DNA from: Agrostemma githago
Taxonomy: Eukaryota; Streptophyta; Magnoliopsida; Caryophyllales; Caryophyllaceae
Assembly (NCBI GenBank): GCA_958450325.1
Contig: OY288257.1
Coordinates: 6,095,873-6,159,872, forward strand
Direction of reading: 5' to 3'
Length of the DNA: 64,000 nt
A program made the translations under genes and the position numbers. Below the pieces are notes generated by a model. It did no database searches, was not told the DNA's origin, and saw only the letters and a program-made list of their open reading frames with translations. How positions within the stretch are numbered: position 1 is the stretch's first letter; the number at the start of each line of letters is the position of its first letter. Shown piece by piece: positions 1-11,500 of the stretch.

Positions 1-861
1 TTGTACCGAATACATAACGAAAACAAAACATCGTGTAAACATTTTATAAAAAAAATCGTGCTTCGATGATCATTTGACCCCGTTCATTGTATCATTTAAA
101 AGGTATAATAACTCGTGGATGTCTTAATTTACTTCTAATAGTGCTCGTATTTAAGACAAAGGAACATTGATAATAGGTCTTAGGCTCGATCATTTTTTTC
201 TTTATATTATAATGCGACTAAATACACGATTTGTTGAGAGGAAAAAACAAAGGATAATATTGCGTAGTTAGGTCCAAAAACATTTTTTGTGGAAAATACC
301 GTATATATATATTTTGCTTTATGATGTCTTGGCCTAATCTATAATCGGATATATACCTCTAGATTTGCATATATTATTCAAAATATATCGTAGATTTGTA
401 CTGTAATGAAGACGTTATATGAGATTCGAGAAATAGGTTTAATCTTTAAACAATGCATAAAAAAATGAATACTCAGTACTTGAAGTTGAAGGTATAGTTA
501 CGTTATTGTTCAAAGGAGGCGTGGATTAGGATTAGGAATTCAAGATTTGGATTATTTGAAGGAATAGTTACGTTATTCATCATCGAACTTCGGCTCCTCT
601 GACTCCCACAAACGGCATAGTAGCACGTAATAGTTGAGAAGATCGATCCAATCTTTTGCTTATTATTTATTGTCTCGCCAAAACTAACTAACTTCACTTC
701 CAAGAACAAGTCAAAATTTGAGAAGACGATGACTTGTAGCGATGGCATCCAAAAACATCAAGTTTCAAAACCATAATCTTCCTCAATCTATCACTACTCT
801 AAACACTTATTCTCCATATTTGAGTTCACCACCAAACAAAACTAATACGAGTACTAGCTAG
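1..861. other. AT-rich intergenic DNA
   Basis: I see no conserved coding frame, RNA gene or clear transposon end here. The longest open frame (503-748, - strand) has no recognisable domain. The stretch is AT-rich. Confidence 0.6.
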
Positions 862-1035
862 CAGGGGGAATCTAGCTAGTAGCAAAGGGTAGCACTCGCT
901 ACCCCAAACTTGAAAAAAGTGGTTAAAATTATCAACTTTAGCTATCCCAAAGTTCGTATAACTGACACCATTTTATATATAGTAAGCAAATATGTGAATT
1001 CGCTACCCAAAATTTTGATTCTGTATTCGTCCCTG
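862..1035. mobile_element. hAT-type MITE, 174 bp
   Basis: The left end starts CAGGGGGAATCTAG. The right end, read on the other strand, starts CAGGGACGAATACAG, and both ends continue into a GGGTAGC motif. The flanks are CTAGCTAG (854-861) and CTAGATAG (1036-1043), an 8-bp target duplication with one mismatch. Short CAGGG termini with an 8-bp duplication are typical of hAT elements. It has no coding capacity, so it is non-autonomous. Confidence 0.65.
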
Positions 1036-1260
1036 CTAGATAGTAGGATATAATTATGTATAAATAAGTACTCTGGAGATAATATTCGTTACAAAATTGA
1101 TTGAATAATTTTTAAATATGATTGAGTAATATTAAAGTATAAAAAAATATTAATACCCTATGCTATACTCCTATGGAATGTGGAATAAAAGTTCACATTT
1201 TTGTTTTTCAATGTGAATCACTACCTTTAATTCTTACAAAAAAAAAAAAAAGTAGGTCTA

Positions 1261-1478
1261 TTGAGAGACGGTCTCTCATTAACTTTAGTGAGAGACTAAG
1301 TACAAATAGAAGTAACCGTGGTACCAAACCTAATAGAAGTAGGTACGATTAACATAAAAGAGTATACAAATATAAATATGGTACGCTTGTTATAAAAACA
1401 GGTAAAAAACAAAGTTGTTATTTAAGGGTACGAATATAGTGGTCTCTTAATAAGTTATTGAGAGACCGTCTCTCTCAA
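1261..1478. mobile_element. MITE with long terminal inverted repeats
   Basis: The left end (1261-1296) and the reverse complement of the right end (1441-1478) share about 35 bp built around the near-palindrome GAGAGACGGTCTCTC. The AT-rich interior has no coding potential. I could not find a convincing target duplication, so the superfamily is open. Shorter relatives of the GAGACCGTCTC ends occur at about 33705-33770 and 34125-34200. Confidence 0.55.
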
Positions 1479-2557
1479 GATTTTGTGGAAAAAAAAATTG
1501 GTATTCGTTCAATATGAGTTTAAAAAATATACAAATACATAGAACTCTTTAAAAAAATTACCATACGGAGTATATTCATATGAATACGGAGTATTTAATT
1601 CTTAATACGAGGAATAGTATATATACGGAGTATATATGATAGAAATATACTCCTTAGATAATATTTTCATTAAAATATATACTCCGTACTCCGTAGTACG
1701 TATTATTAACTTTACTTAGATTGAACATCTTGATTGTTTCGTAATTTCAAATAATTTTCTTAAAATCTTTAAATAATATTCCACACACCATGGAATAAAT
1801 CTTCACACGCAAAAGTATTCAAACAAATGATTGCTCAATAACATTATTCCAATAACTTTCGCACGATATAACAAATAATTTTAAATCTTCATATACATAG
1901 GGGCGTAACAATGAGCCAATAACGACAGATTAAGGACATAGAACATAGCCATTCCGCTGAATTTAAATTTTGTTCGACTAACTACTCGTACAAAATAATT
2001 TAATTTAATCATCGCTTCGTCAACGATTTATTTCAGAAAAAAAAAAAAAACTGAAACTCCCAAGTCAAAATGCTCCAATAACTGTGTCGTGCAAAACTAT
2101 CCGATTTCCTTGAAATGCCACACCAATACACCATAGTAGAGTTAACCGGACGGCACCCAGAGTGATTCATTAATTAAGTACTCTAAATTCTGTATGTGTA
2201 ATTAGACAGTAAATCGAATTTTATGATATTAATTTTCAAATAGGACGGTCTTACAATAAATTTGTTGTGAAATCTCTCACATAAATGTGGTTATCAATTT
2301 AGGATTTAGTGAGTTATAGAGTATATCTCACACCGTATATGAGATGATCTCACACTAGACTTGCTATTTTGTCATCTTGATCTTGAAGGTGTTATGTTCG
2401 TAAATAGGTAAGGAAAATCAAGGTTAATCTTGACCTAGACGGTTAAACTATGACTCATTTTGCTCGGTCTATTTTTTATAATTTGTCTTCAAGTTTTCAA
2501 CATTTTAGTTCCCTTTTAGGAAAACATTACTCCGTATTCGTCTTTATTTTTATCATA
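1479..2557. other. AT-rich intergenic DNA
   Basis: No gene is seen. Several TACGGAGTA/TACTCCGTA motifs cluster at 1560-1700. A possible degraded MITE (GACGGTCTTAC, then TCTCACACCG) lies around 2240-2360, but its ends cannot be fixed. Confidence 0.5.
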
Positions 2558-2947
2558 AACATTGTAGACACCCGCATTTTGACTGCCACGTGTCTATGGT
2601 AGTCTCCGAAAAACACCCGATGATGATTGGACGTCAACGTGACTTAGTATACTCGGATTTGGGCTCGGAATTCATAATATCCGACATGGACTTTTAGCGG
2701 AGTAAAAATCTCTCAAAACCGACCTCAAATTCAGGCCCAGTGGGTCATTCCGAGTCAAATGAGACTAATTTGGGCCAAAACCGACACCAAAAATATTTCC
2801 CGTCTTTTGGCGACCGGGTCAAAACCCGGTCAAAGACGAAACCGTCTCATAAATCAGCTAAGTTCAGTTGGCGCATAAATTTGAATTCAAAAAAAGCAAC
2901 CAAAACAAACAAGACCAAGTCTTCCTTATTTTTCTCACCCGACTGAT

Positions 2948-3059
2948 CCACTCGATCGAGTGGATTGACCCACTCGGTCGAGTGGAATGCCTTGAACCCG
3001 GGTTTGGCCCATTTGCGAAGGCACTCGATCGAGTGCACTAGGGCCACTTGATCGAGTGC
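2948..3059. promoter_or_regulatory. Palindrome cluster upstream of LTR TATA box
   Basis: Four dyad motifs sit at 2948-2963, 2970-2985, 3021-3036 and 3044-3059. The core is CACTCGATCGAGTG; one has GGTC at the centre, and one has lost a C that the 3' LTR copy keeps. They end about 22 bp before the TATA box. The same placement is found in the 3' LTR (from about 16135) and in element 2 (52193-52282). Binding of a dimeric DNA-binding protein is an inference. Confidence 0.6.
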
Positions 3060-3081
3060 CCCTAGGTCGAGGGGTGAAGTC

Positions 3082-3089
3082 TATAAATA
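3082..3089 (+). promoter_or_regulatory. LTR TATA box
   Basis: TATAAATA lies 519 bp into the 5' LTR and at the same offset in the 3' LTR (16269-16276). Element 2 has the same motif at 52166-52173 on the - strand. It is the probable core promoter for genomic RNA, with transcription starting about 30 bp downstream. Confidence 0.7.
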
Positions 3090-3849
3090 CCGCTTCACCC
3101 CCGCATGCATTTCAGATTTTTTCATTCACTTTTTACCCTATAACTTCAGTCACCTTTTACCCCACTACAACCTTACATACCTACACTACAAATCCTAAGC
3201 AAAACACATCAAAATCCGAGCCATTCATACCTCGGAAACCAACACAACACCCATACACACCCTAACTCACGTACATCCTCGATACTCCCAAGCTTTGTCG
3301 CTATTCACGAGTCCATTTCCGAGATCTATACTAGCATGTATGTTGAGGGTGTCCTAAACCCCTTTTCTATCTCTTTTCTATATCGTTTTTATGTACATTT
3401 TTGCATTATTGTATCGTAGTAACACTAACACTAACACTAGCTTTTTCATATTTTCGCGTTTCTATTTTTTTTTTTTGCATCATTTTATATCGTTACTAAC
3501 ATTACTAATACCGCATATATATAAAACTAGTATCAATTTTGGTCTAAAATCCGTTTGACTACGATGTTTGCCTAAGATCCGTTTAATCCCTTTACGAGCA
3601 ACGACGGAGGTGGAACCCTTTCGAGGAGCCCCGCCCCAATGTACTCAAGGGCGTAACGCGATCGCAAACGGTCGTAGTTGAACGAATTTCATTCCATTTC
3701 TATAATTAGTTCGAGACCCGTTGACACGAATACCGACATCACATAACCCGAAAGGGTTAGTTTCGATGTCGTGACGTAGAGGGATGCATCTCGTCACCAA
3801 TTCAAATTCTTTTAATCTAACACAAACGTTTTCATAAAACTCCGGTGAC

Positions 3850-3924
3850 GGTATTATAATCGTTCATATACGATTATAGTACCGGAGGCCGAGTCAAATA
3901 CAAATCGTGCGATATTTGTATTTG
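3850..3924. repeat. Two adjacent hairpins conserved in LTRs
   Basis: The first hairpin pairs GGTATTATAATCG with CGATTATAGTACC across an 8-nt loop (3850-3883). The second has perfect 11-bp arms, CAAATACAAAT and ATTTGTATTTG, 8 nt apart (3895-3924). Element 2 keeps both in reverse order on the + strand at about 51350-51430, with changed loops. They lie in the transcribed part of the LTR if the TATA box above is used. Confidence 0.55.
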
Positions 3925-3983
3925 ATTTGGCCGATTACCGATTTCAAGTCATAAAACCGAGCGAGCCATCACTCGTACAGGGG

Positions 3984-4093
3984 GCACTCGATCGAGTGCC
4001 ATAGGCCACTCGATCGAGTAGCACCCCAAAAAGTGGTCAGTAACCACGCTAATGGTGCACTCGACCGAGTCAGTCAATGACTCGATCGAGTGG
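3984..4093. repeat. Second LTR palindrome cluster
   Basis: Four more copies lie at 3984-3999 (extended to the 18-bp palindrome GGCACTCGATCGAGTGCC), 4006-4021, 4057-4072 and 4078-4093, in two pairs. The equivalent cluster of element 2 is at 51188-51296. It lies about 0.9 kb downstream of the TATA box. Confidence 0.6.
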
Positions 4094-5066
4094 GTCTCAT
4101 AACCCGCAATACCGAGGGCTTGGACACATATTCCGAGCCCCGTTCTTTATCGACTTTAGACCATCATCCGACCTTCCTATTTTTCAAAACTCACACACAT
4201 CACGACACGTAGAACGACTTTGATCACTTTGACGTGATAAGTCGGGACAAGACTACGGGACGTGAGATTAGGCTAGCAATATGCCGCAGTCTCATGTTCC
4301 CGTCCTTCGTTTAATATGCGACATAATGCGTATTTGATCGAGGTTAGTCCGCCTACATATTTTCGCGGTCTAGTTTACATACGGGTCCGTTCTATCTTTA
4401 TTTTACGTTATTTTGTTACGTAATGTTGTATTGTGAATTCCGGGTTGTATTTCCGCCCGTGTAGCTTGTACATTATTTTATTGCTTTTCGATTTTCATTT
4501 ATTTACTTGCTTTACGCTTTTATAAATGAACTTCGCATGCTAAATCATTTCGACCAATAATAAGGTGCATTAAATGACGTAGTTAACGCAAAATTCGCAT
4601 GCTTAGACAAAACGCTTTTTTGCATATCATTTAATCAATTTACTAGCGTGCGTATCACGAACACGAATGATGTCTTAGTAGAGGCCGCCATGTGCGGGCG
4701 GGGTTGGGTGTCCTTAGTGGGCTTCCCAACACGTACCCTCACCCCTTACTCAGAACCTTTGGTTTCCGGATGTCCGAAACCCTTGGCGCACGAGAGTCAT
4801 TCTTTACACGATTACCGGTATAGATGGTATCGGTATCGCAATGCAAAGGGACGAGCCCCATGAACTCTGAAATCGGAGTGGGCTTACTTTGTGTAAAGCC
4901 CATGACGACATAGAGTGGGCTCGTATGGTTCCGAATAACCACAAAATTCGGTGGCGACTCCATTTTGACTTAAATTTCGAACCCGAGAACAATCTTACCA
5001 CGAGATTCATTCGCCTACCCAAACCCGCGCTTCGCCGCGTCGGGGTGGACCTACGTCATGTCCACA

Positions 5067-6311
5067 ATTTGGCGACTCCGCTGGGGATACCTGATGTACC
5101 ACATGTCATCGGGGTTCCTAGGGTGAGACTCGAAGAGAAATCATTCGTAGAATAGTGTGCGCGCATTAGTTTAATGATTCATGCATAACCCATTTTTGCC
5201 CGGGCCGGTTACTTGTGACCGACGTCCCACTATACCGCGGTGCATTCCTACATGGGTGCGCTAAAAACATCGATGGTGGAACTCGTCTCGGTTTTGCGGC
5301 ATGTCCTAAGACCAACTCGGCTTAGGGAGTCCGTCCATCACATGAGAAAGCCATCGTTGTTGGTATAGACCCTATTTTGACCGACCGAGACTTAGTGTAA
5401 AGCATACATAAGCGTCGTTATAATGCTTGTTTGACTACGTGCTACTTGGTTTCCGTGTCATTTTTCAAAAACCGTCATTTCAAAATTGCATCTTTCCAAA
5501 AATACCCACCTTTCGAAAAACCCGAAATACTGTCCATTTCGAGACCCGTCATTCTAAAACACCCAATTTTGAAAAACCCGAAATGCTGCCCATTTCGGGA
5601 CTCACCTTTTCAAAAATATCCAATTTTCAAAACTTGGAATGCCGCCGAAATTTAGGATCAACGATTTGACTCAAAATATCCTTTTCTGTAGTCGGCGTGC
5701 TGTCCGTTTTAATTTTCGAATTTCCACCCCCACCACCTTGATTTTCGGAATTTTCCTTTTCAAAATTCTAATCTCGGTTTTCGAAATTCCGTTTTCAGTT
5801 TTCAAAACTTTCGGAACTTCATTTTGCATTCAAACCTCAACTTTCAACTTTCCTAAAATAAACCTTCCTTATTATAGGACCTACCATCTATCTGTGTGTC
5901 GGGTCTTTGCATAGTACGTAGAAGGTTTGTAGCGTCGAAACTCCGTCGATCTTATATCACGAGTTTCCCCCCTTTCCCGAGTCCGCCTTATCTGTCAAGG
6001 CACGACCAACCCGCGTAGGGCATACCCCTACAAAGGAAAGTCCGTCCATACACTCGAGTCAAAAGTCTGGGGAGTAACCTCACGTGGACCTTCCTTCGAA
6101 CGGGACTAGGCCCACAAAGCCGAAATCCTAAGGAAGTCATACCACCCATGAGTCATCCGTCTAGATGTCTTTCTCGAGTCTTTTCCACCCATTCCTTTCC
6201 TTTTGGGTCGCTCGGGACGTTTTCTTTTCCTTTGATTCCAAGACTGGGTTCGGTTTCTGATTACGTGGTGTTCTTACAGACAGGCCACCATCAACCAGAC
6301 ACACTCGCAGG
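5067..6311 (+). other. Leader of element 1
   Basis: This is 1.2 kb of untranslated leader between the 5' LTR and the gag start. At about 5455-5640 it contains imperfect repeats of phrases such as CCCATTTCGGGAC and AAAAACCCGAAAT. The first 654 nt (5067-5720) are duplicated after the 3' LTR. Open frames here are short and repetitive and I do not call them genes. Confidence 0.7.
5070..5087 (+). promoter_or_regulatory. Primer-binding site
   Basis: TGGCGACTCCGCTGGGGA starts 3 nt after the 5' LTR. It has the TGG start expected of a site complementary to a tRNA 3' end. Sites of this form in Tat elements are usually assigned to tRNA-Arg; I did not verify the tRNA. The same 18 nt are in element 2 (63061-63044) and in the extra tail (18257-18274). 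Confidence 0.8.
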
Positions 6312-8507
6312 ATGGAAACTGCCTTAGCTGAACTGAAAACCTCCGTTGATGCCATGATCGAGAAGCAGGCCGACATCGATGCCCAACTGAATGAGATGAG
6401 GGCTGGGCAAGTTGCTATCGTCACTCGATTGGCTTCGGTGGAGCACAGGACTCCTACTACCGGAACTACCGGACCTTTAGCTGAACTGGTTAGCTCGGTC
6501 CGCCGACTGGAAGAACAAGTTCATTTAACTGGGAGTAACAACATTCACCGGGAAAACAGTCGGGAGTATAACCCGCTAAGTGACAAGCTGCCTGCAAACC
6601 TGAACCTCACCGGTTTGCCTATGTTCGAAGGGACTGAAGACCCGTTACCACATGTACGGGCCTTCAAGGAATTCATGGCCATCAAAGGGGTGGACTCCAC
6701 CATGTTCAAGAACCTCTTTGCTGCGTCTGTTGAAAAGCACCCTCGGGCCTGGTACTACAGGCTAGACCCGAAGAAATACCCTACATGGGATGATGTGGTC
6801 ACCGAGTTCGCTCGGAACTATGCTGACAACACCGAGATCCAAACCACAATGAGATCTCTGGAGGTTATGGCCCAAGAGCCGAAAGAAGGTTTTACCAAAT
6901 ACCTTCAACGATGGAGGGCCGAGAGCGTGAAGCTGGTCGATAAGCCCAGTGAGAAGACTTTGGTGGAGGCCTTTGTCAAGAACCTCCTTCCATCTTACCG
7001 GGTTCACCTCCGATATGCCGTCATACCCAATTTCACCACCCTTACTGAAATGGGTATGAGGATTGAAGATGATTTGAGACTGGAAGGCCTCACTAAGGCC
7101 GCTGCTAAGGGTTACCAAGGGGCTTCTTCCTCCACAACCATGCCTCAAGCTGCAACCCGTAGCATTTTCGACGCGTTTAATCTACTAGATGCCCCGTCCA
7201 AGAGGAACACCCCACCTCGGGTTTTCACTGATATAGGCACGACCTATACTTATGCCTTACAAAGGCTGTCCTCAAAAGGCCTAATCCAACCGATAGGCCC
7301 AACTCCTGAAGTTCCGGTTGAGCGACGCTCCAAGAACTACAATGCCCAAGCCTATTGCCAATACCACCGGGGCAATGGGCATGATACCGAGAAGTGCTGG
7401 AAGCTGAAGCACTTGATTCAGGACCTGATCGAAAGCGGTAAAATCCCGCTACCCGGAGATAAGCCCAGCAACAAGGAGAACCCTTTCAGCTCCCACGCCA
7501 TCTTTACCGGGGAGGTGATTGATTGCTCCCACCTTATCTCTCCATTCATCCCGCAAGTGAACGGGATCTGGTTCGACGACGAAGATGATGTCTATCTCGC
7601 AAAAGGGGAAGTTGTCCCCATCACCGCCGAGGAGATTCGAAAGACTAAATCTCGAGCCTTAACCAGTAACCACCTTGGCCGTCCCTTTCAAGCCACTAGC
7701 TCTAGGGACGCCCCTATCCCGACAACCGTCATTACGGAAGTCACCCCTGAAGAGCCGACTGCTGAAACGGCTCTCGTGAAACAGTTGAAGAAAACCCGAG
7801 TTGACCTCACTATATGGCAACTCCTTGTTAGTTCTCAAGAGCATCGAGAAGCACTTACAAAGGCTCTCGATCAAATTAAGGTTGACTCTTTGGTTACCCC
7901 TGCTGAAATGGTAGCCACGGTCTTGCCCCACCTAAAGGGCAAGGCTAAGGAAGAAGGACCGGTAATCACTTTCTCCGAAGCCGACCTACCACCATTTGGG
8001 GCCACCCATAATCTGGCCCTCTACATTACGGTGGTCTACCGAGGAAAATACCTCCCCATGACCCTAGTTGATGATGGGTCCGCTGTAAACGTCCTTCCCT
8101 TGAGGATCGCAAAAGCCCTCGGCATTACCGAGGCTGACTATATCCCGACTGCTCAGACCATCCAAGCTTTCGATGGGAGCCCGAAGTCGGTAGCTGGGGC
8201 CGTGAAATTGACCATCATAACCGGCCCAATAGAAAAGGAGCTCGAGTTCCAGGTGATCGATGTCACCTCATCCTTCAACTTGCTCCTAGGAAGGCCTTGG
8301 ATCCACGCGGTCAAAGCGGTGTCCTCCACCCTCCACCGAAAGATCAAGATGCCTCTGCTTAACGATGTCATCACTTTAGAGGCAACACCAATGACTGTGG
8401 CTAGCTGTAACGCCACAGGACGCACGGACCTCTGGGGGTTCGATTTTGTGGGGATGATCGAGGAAGAGTACCTTTTTAGCCTTACTTCACTACGAGTATC
8501 GACATGA
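6312..8507 (+). CDS. gag-pro: Gag-protease polyprotein part of element 1
   Basis: This 731-aa frame starts at ATG 6312; element 2 has the same N-terminus (METAL/MEATL). An N-terminal coiled-coil-like stretch is followed by a capsid-type retrotransposon gag domain at about residues 95-250. A CX2HX4HX4C knuckle starts at Cys349 (CQYHRGNGHDTEKC). An aspartic protease has its catalytic loop at about 587-590 (LVDDGSAVNVLP), where D-D-G-S replaces the usual D-S/T-G. The product should form the virus-like particle and cleave the polyprotein. In element 2 this frame continues directly into RT. Here a 1-nt loss near 8480, in the run CCTTTTTAGCC, shifts the frame and adds a short foreign tail. Gag and protease are otherwise complete. 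Confidence 0.92.
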   Translation: METALAELKTSVDAMIEKQADIDAQLNEMRAGQVAIVTRLASVEHRTPTTGTTGPLAELVSSVRRLEEQVHLTGSNNIHRENSREYNPLSDKLPANLNLTGLPMFEGTEDPLPHVRAFKEFMAIKGVDSTMFKNLFAASVEKHPRAWYYRLDPKKYPTWDDVVTEFARNYADNTEIQTTMRSLEVMAQEPKEGFTKYLQRWRAESVKLVDKPSEKTLVEAFVKNLLPSYRVHLRYAVIPNFTTLTEMGMRIEDDLRLEGLTKAAAKGYQGASSSTTMPQAATRSIFDAFNLLDAPSKRNTPPRVFTDIGTTYTYALQRLSSKGLIQPIGPTPEVPVERRSKNYNAQAYCQYHRGNGHDTEKCWKLKHLIQDLIESGKIPLPGDKPSNKENPFSSHAIFTGEVIDCSHLISPFIPQVNGIWFDDEDDVYLAKGEVVPITAEEIRKTKSRALTSNHLGRPFQATSSRDAPIPTTVITEVTPEEPTAETALVKQLKKTRVDLTIWQLLVSSQEHREALTKALDQIKVDSLVTPAEMVATVLPHLKGKAKEEGPVITFSEADLPPFGATHNLALYITVVYRGKYLPMTLVDDGSAVNVLPLRIAKALGITEADYIPTAQTIQAFDGSPKSVAGAVKLTIITGPIEKELEFQVIDVTSSFNLLLGRPWIHAVKAVSSTLHRKIKMPLLNDVITLEATPMTVASCNATGRTDLWGFDFVGMIEEEYLFSLTSLRVST

Positions 8508-11500
8508 TGCTCCAAAACCTAGGATACTTTCCGGGGGCTACTTCTCGACCCGATCTTCCAGCTGGGAAGATCATCAAGGTTCTCAAAGACGAAGAATCTC
8601 ACTTTGGTCTCGGGTATGCCATAACTCCCGACAATGTTGTCCGAGCAGGAATTGAGAAGGCCTGCAACATCCTTAAGGGTATCTACTTGAGCCCTTATAG
8701 CCCACGGTGGACTGACTACTTTGTCACACCGGTGTTTGGGGCTATCCAGGTTGGTCTGTACCAACCCAATGCTATGCAGCTCGGGACCCACTTGGCCCGG
8801 GACTGCAACTACATCCCGGATGACGTGTTCGCCCTCATCCAATCCAACGGAGCTGAAGATGCTGAGCTCGCTCTAGGGCTACTATTTGGGGAAGACACCA
8901 TAGCCCCAACTCCAAAGGAAGACCTGGTCAACCTGATCCTCCGCAGCAACAGGTTTGACCCGACCAAGCTGATCTCGGATGTTGGTTCCGAGACAGGAAA
9001 CAGGGCCTGGAGGAAGACTGTCAAGTGGACTGAAAGTCAGGGAAGAATTTACAAGCTGGTCACCGGAGAGGGAGACATGCCTGAGTCTGAGTCCGAGTCT
9101 GAGTCGGAGTCAGAGTCAGAGTCTGAGGTCGAGTCTAGGGAAGTCGGTGCTAGAGTCACTCCTGTAACCCCTCTCCCTTTTATTATTCCTGCTGCTGGCA
9201 CTTCGGGGTCTGTCCCGAGTGCCCTACCTATCCCGCCACTGACCAATGATCAGATGGCTGCTCTCTTTAAGCTGTTCTCCAAGTTTTCAATCAATAATAA
9301 CAACCGTTCTGCTTACGACTTGTCTCTTTCAAATTCTGCTTTTAAAAATGTTTTATGCTATGACATTGAGAAATCAGACGAACAGGTACCCTTACCTCCG
9401 CATCTGATCGAGCAACTAGAGCAAAGGGAGTCCCGAAACCCGGTGATCGAAGAAACCGAGTCCATAAATGTGGGAACAACCTTAGAGCCTCAAACACTTA
9501 AGATAGGGTTATCCTTAGATCCCGAGGAGAAACAACAGTTCGTAAGCCTCCTCCAAGAGTTCAAGGATGTCTTCGCATGGTCCTACAAGGACATGCCGGG
9601 GATAGACCGGGAAATAGCCGAGCACCACATACCAATCAAAGATGGGTGCAAACCGGTCAAACAAAAGCTTCGTCGGATGAGGCCCGAGTGGTCTCTCAAG
9701 GTAAAAGAAGAAGTCGACAAACAATTCAAAGCCGGCTTCATACAAGTGTCCGAGTATCCGGACTGGGTGGCAAACATCGTGCCGGTTCCTAAAAAGGACG
9801 GTAAGGTGCGGGTATGTGTAGATTTTCGGGATCTTAACAAGGCAAGCCCGAAAGATGATTTTCCGTTACCACACATCGACATACTGGTGGATAACACGGC
9901 CGATCATGCCCTTCTATCATTCATGGACGGGTATGCCGGGTATAATCAAATCAAGATGGCGGAAGAAGACATGAGTAAGACTACCTTCACCACACCTTGG
10001 GGTACTTACTGCTATACCGTCATGCCTTTCGGTCTCATTAATGTCGGGGCCACATACCAAAGGATTGCTACCACTTTATTACACGACATGATGCATAAAG
10101 AGGTAGAAGTTTATGTAGACGACATGATCGTCAAATCCAAAGAACGGGACGGTCACATCACCGCCCTAAGAAAGTTCTTCACCCGATTGCGCAGATACAA
10201 CATGAGGTTAAACCCTCAAAAGTGCAGTTTCGGAGTAACATCAGGCAAATTACTGGGTCATATCGTTAGCCAACGAGGTATCGAAGTCGATCCAGCTAAA
10301 ATCAAAGCCATTACCGAGATGCAACCTCCTAAAACCGAAAAAGAAATCAGAGAATTCCTCGGGAAAGTCCAGTACATCAGTCGGTTCATTTCCAAACTAA
10401 CCATGGTGTGCGAACCAATTTTCAAGAAACTGAAAGTAGGGGAACGGGTACTATGGGATGACAAGTGCCAAACTGCTTTTGACAAGATCAAGGAAATTCT
10501 GTCTGCACCGCCAGTTTTAATGCCACCTCAACCCGGTTTGCCTCTGTCGTTATACCTAACGACGACCGAGACAGCCATGGGGGCTATGCTGGCTCAGACA
10601 GTTGACTCCGAAGAAAGAGCCATTTACTACATCAGCAAGAAGTTTTTAGAGTATGAGTGCAAATATACCATGCTCGAAAAGACGTGCTTGGCTCTAGTTT
10701 GGGCCACCAAGAAACTCCGACATTATATGCTCAGTTACGAGGTCCATGTGCTATCCAAGATGGATCCCATCAAATACATCTTCGAAAAGCCCGTTCTCAA
10801 CGGCCGAATCTCTAGATGGACTCTAATGCTGGCAGAGTTCGACTTAAAGTTTGTACCGTTAAAGGCTATTAAAGGTCGAGTAGTAGCTGAATTTCTCGCC
10901 GATAGCCCGATAACCGAGGAAGGATACACCGACACTTGGTCCTTCCCAGACGAAGATATTTTCCATACGGATACTGAAACTTGGGATTTATACTTCGACG
11001 GAGCCTCCAACTTTCGAGGGTTCGGAGTCGGGATCCTCCTAATTTCACCAAAAGGGGAGCATACTCCCGTCTCCATCAAACTGAACTTTGATGTTACCAA
11101 TAATGCAGCAGAATACGAAGCATGCATTTACGGGCTACAAGCCGCCGCCAATCTGGGGATTACAAATCTCCGGGTACATGGTGATTCATCCTTGGTCATT
11201 AACCAAGCACTTCAAAAATGGAAGACTCGAAATGCTAATCTCGTGGCCTACCAGGCACGAGTAAGGGATCTCGAGAAACAATTCCAAAAGGTAGAGTACA
11301 TATACCTGCCTCGGGAAGAAAATCAGTTTGCAGATGCGCTCTCAAAATTGGCATCCTTACTGAATATTCCCGACCACGTGACTAGTATGCCGATTTGCGT
11401 CGAAAGACGGTCCGAGCCAGCATACATTTGCGACATCGAAGACATTGAGGTAACTGATCCCGAACCATGGTATCAGGCTGTGTTAACGTACCTGACAAAC

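Larger units (their letters stand above)
2563..5066 (+). repeat. 5' LTR of element 1
   Basis: This 2504-bp direct repeat matches 15750-18253. It begins TGTAGACACC and ends CATGTCCACA, directly before a 3-nt spacer and the primer-binding site. It contains two palindrome clusters, a TATA box and two conserved hairpins. Short open frames inside it (for example 4648-4863 and 4889-5155) recur in the other LTR but look like chance frames. Confidence 0.92.

Noticed and set aside
2948..3059. Regularly spaced dyad repeats that might suggest a CRISPR-like array
   Set aside because: The repeats are 14-20 bp palindromes with uneven short spacers, inside a plant LTR. Nothing bacterial is present.
4648..5155. 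Small open frames repeated in both LTRs of element 1 (also 17835-18342)
   Set aside because: They repeat only because the LTRs are copies. They have no domain, and element 2 does not keep the frames intact.
8471..8480. Programmed -1 frameshift site between gag and pol
   Set aside because: Element 2 has one continuous frame here, and CCTTTTTA is not a standard slippery heptamer. I kept it only as a low-interest possibility.
9082..9135. Glu-Ser dipeptide repeat as a separate repeat locus
   Set aside because: It is an in-frame acidic linker within the polyprotein, also present in element 2.
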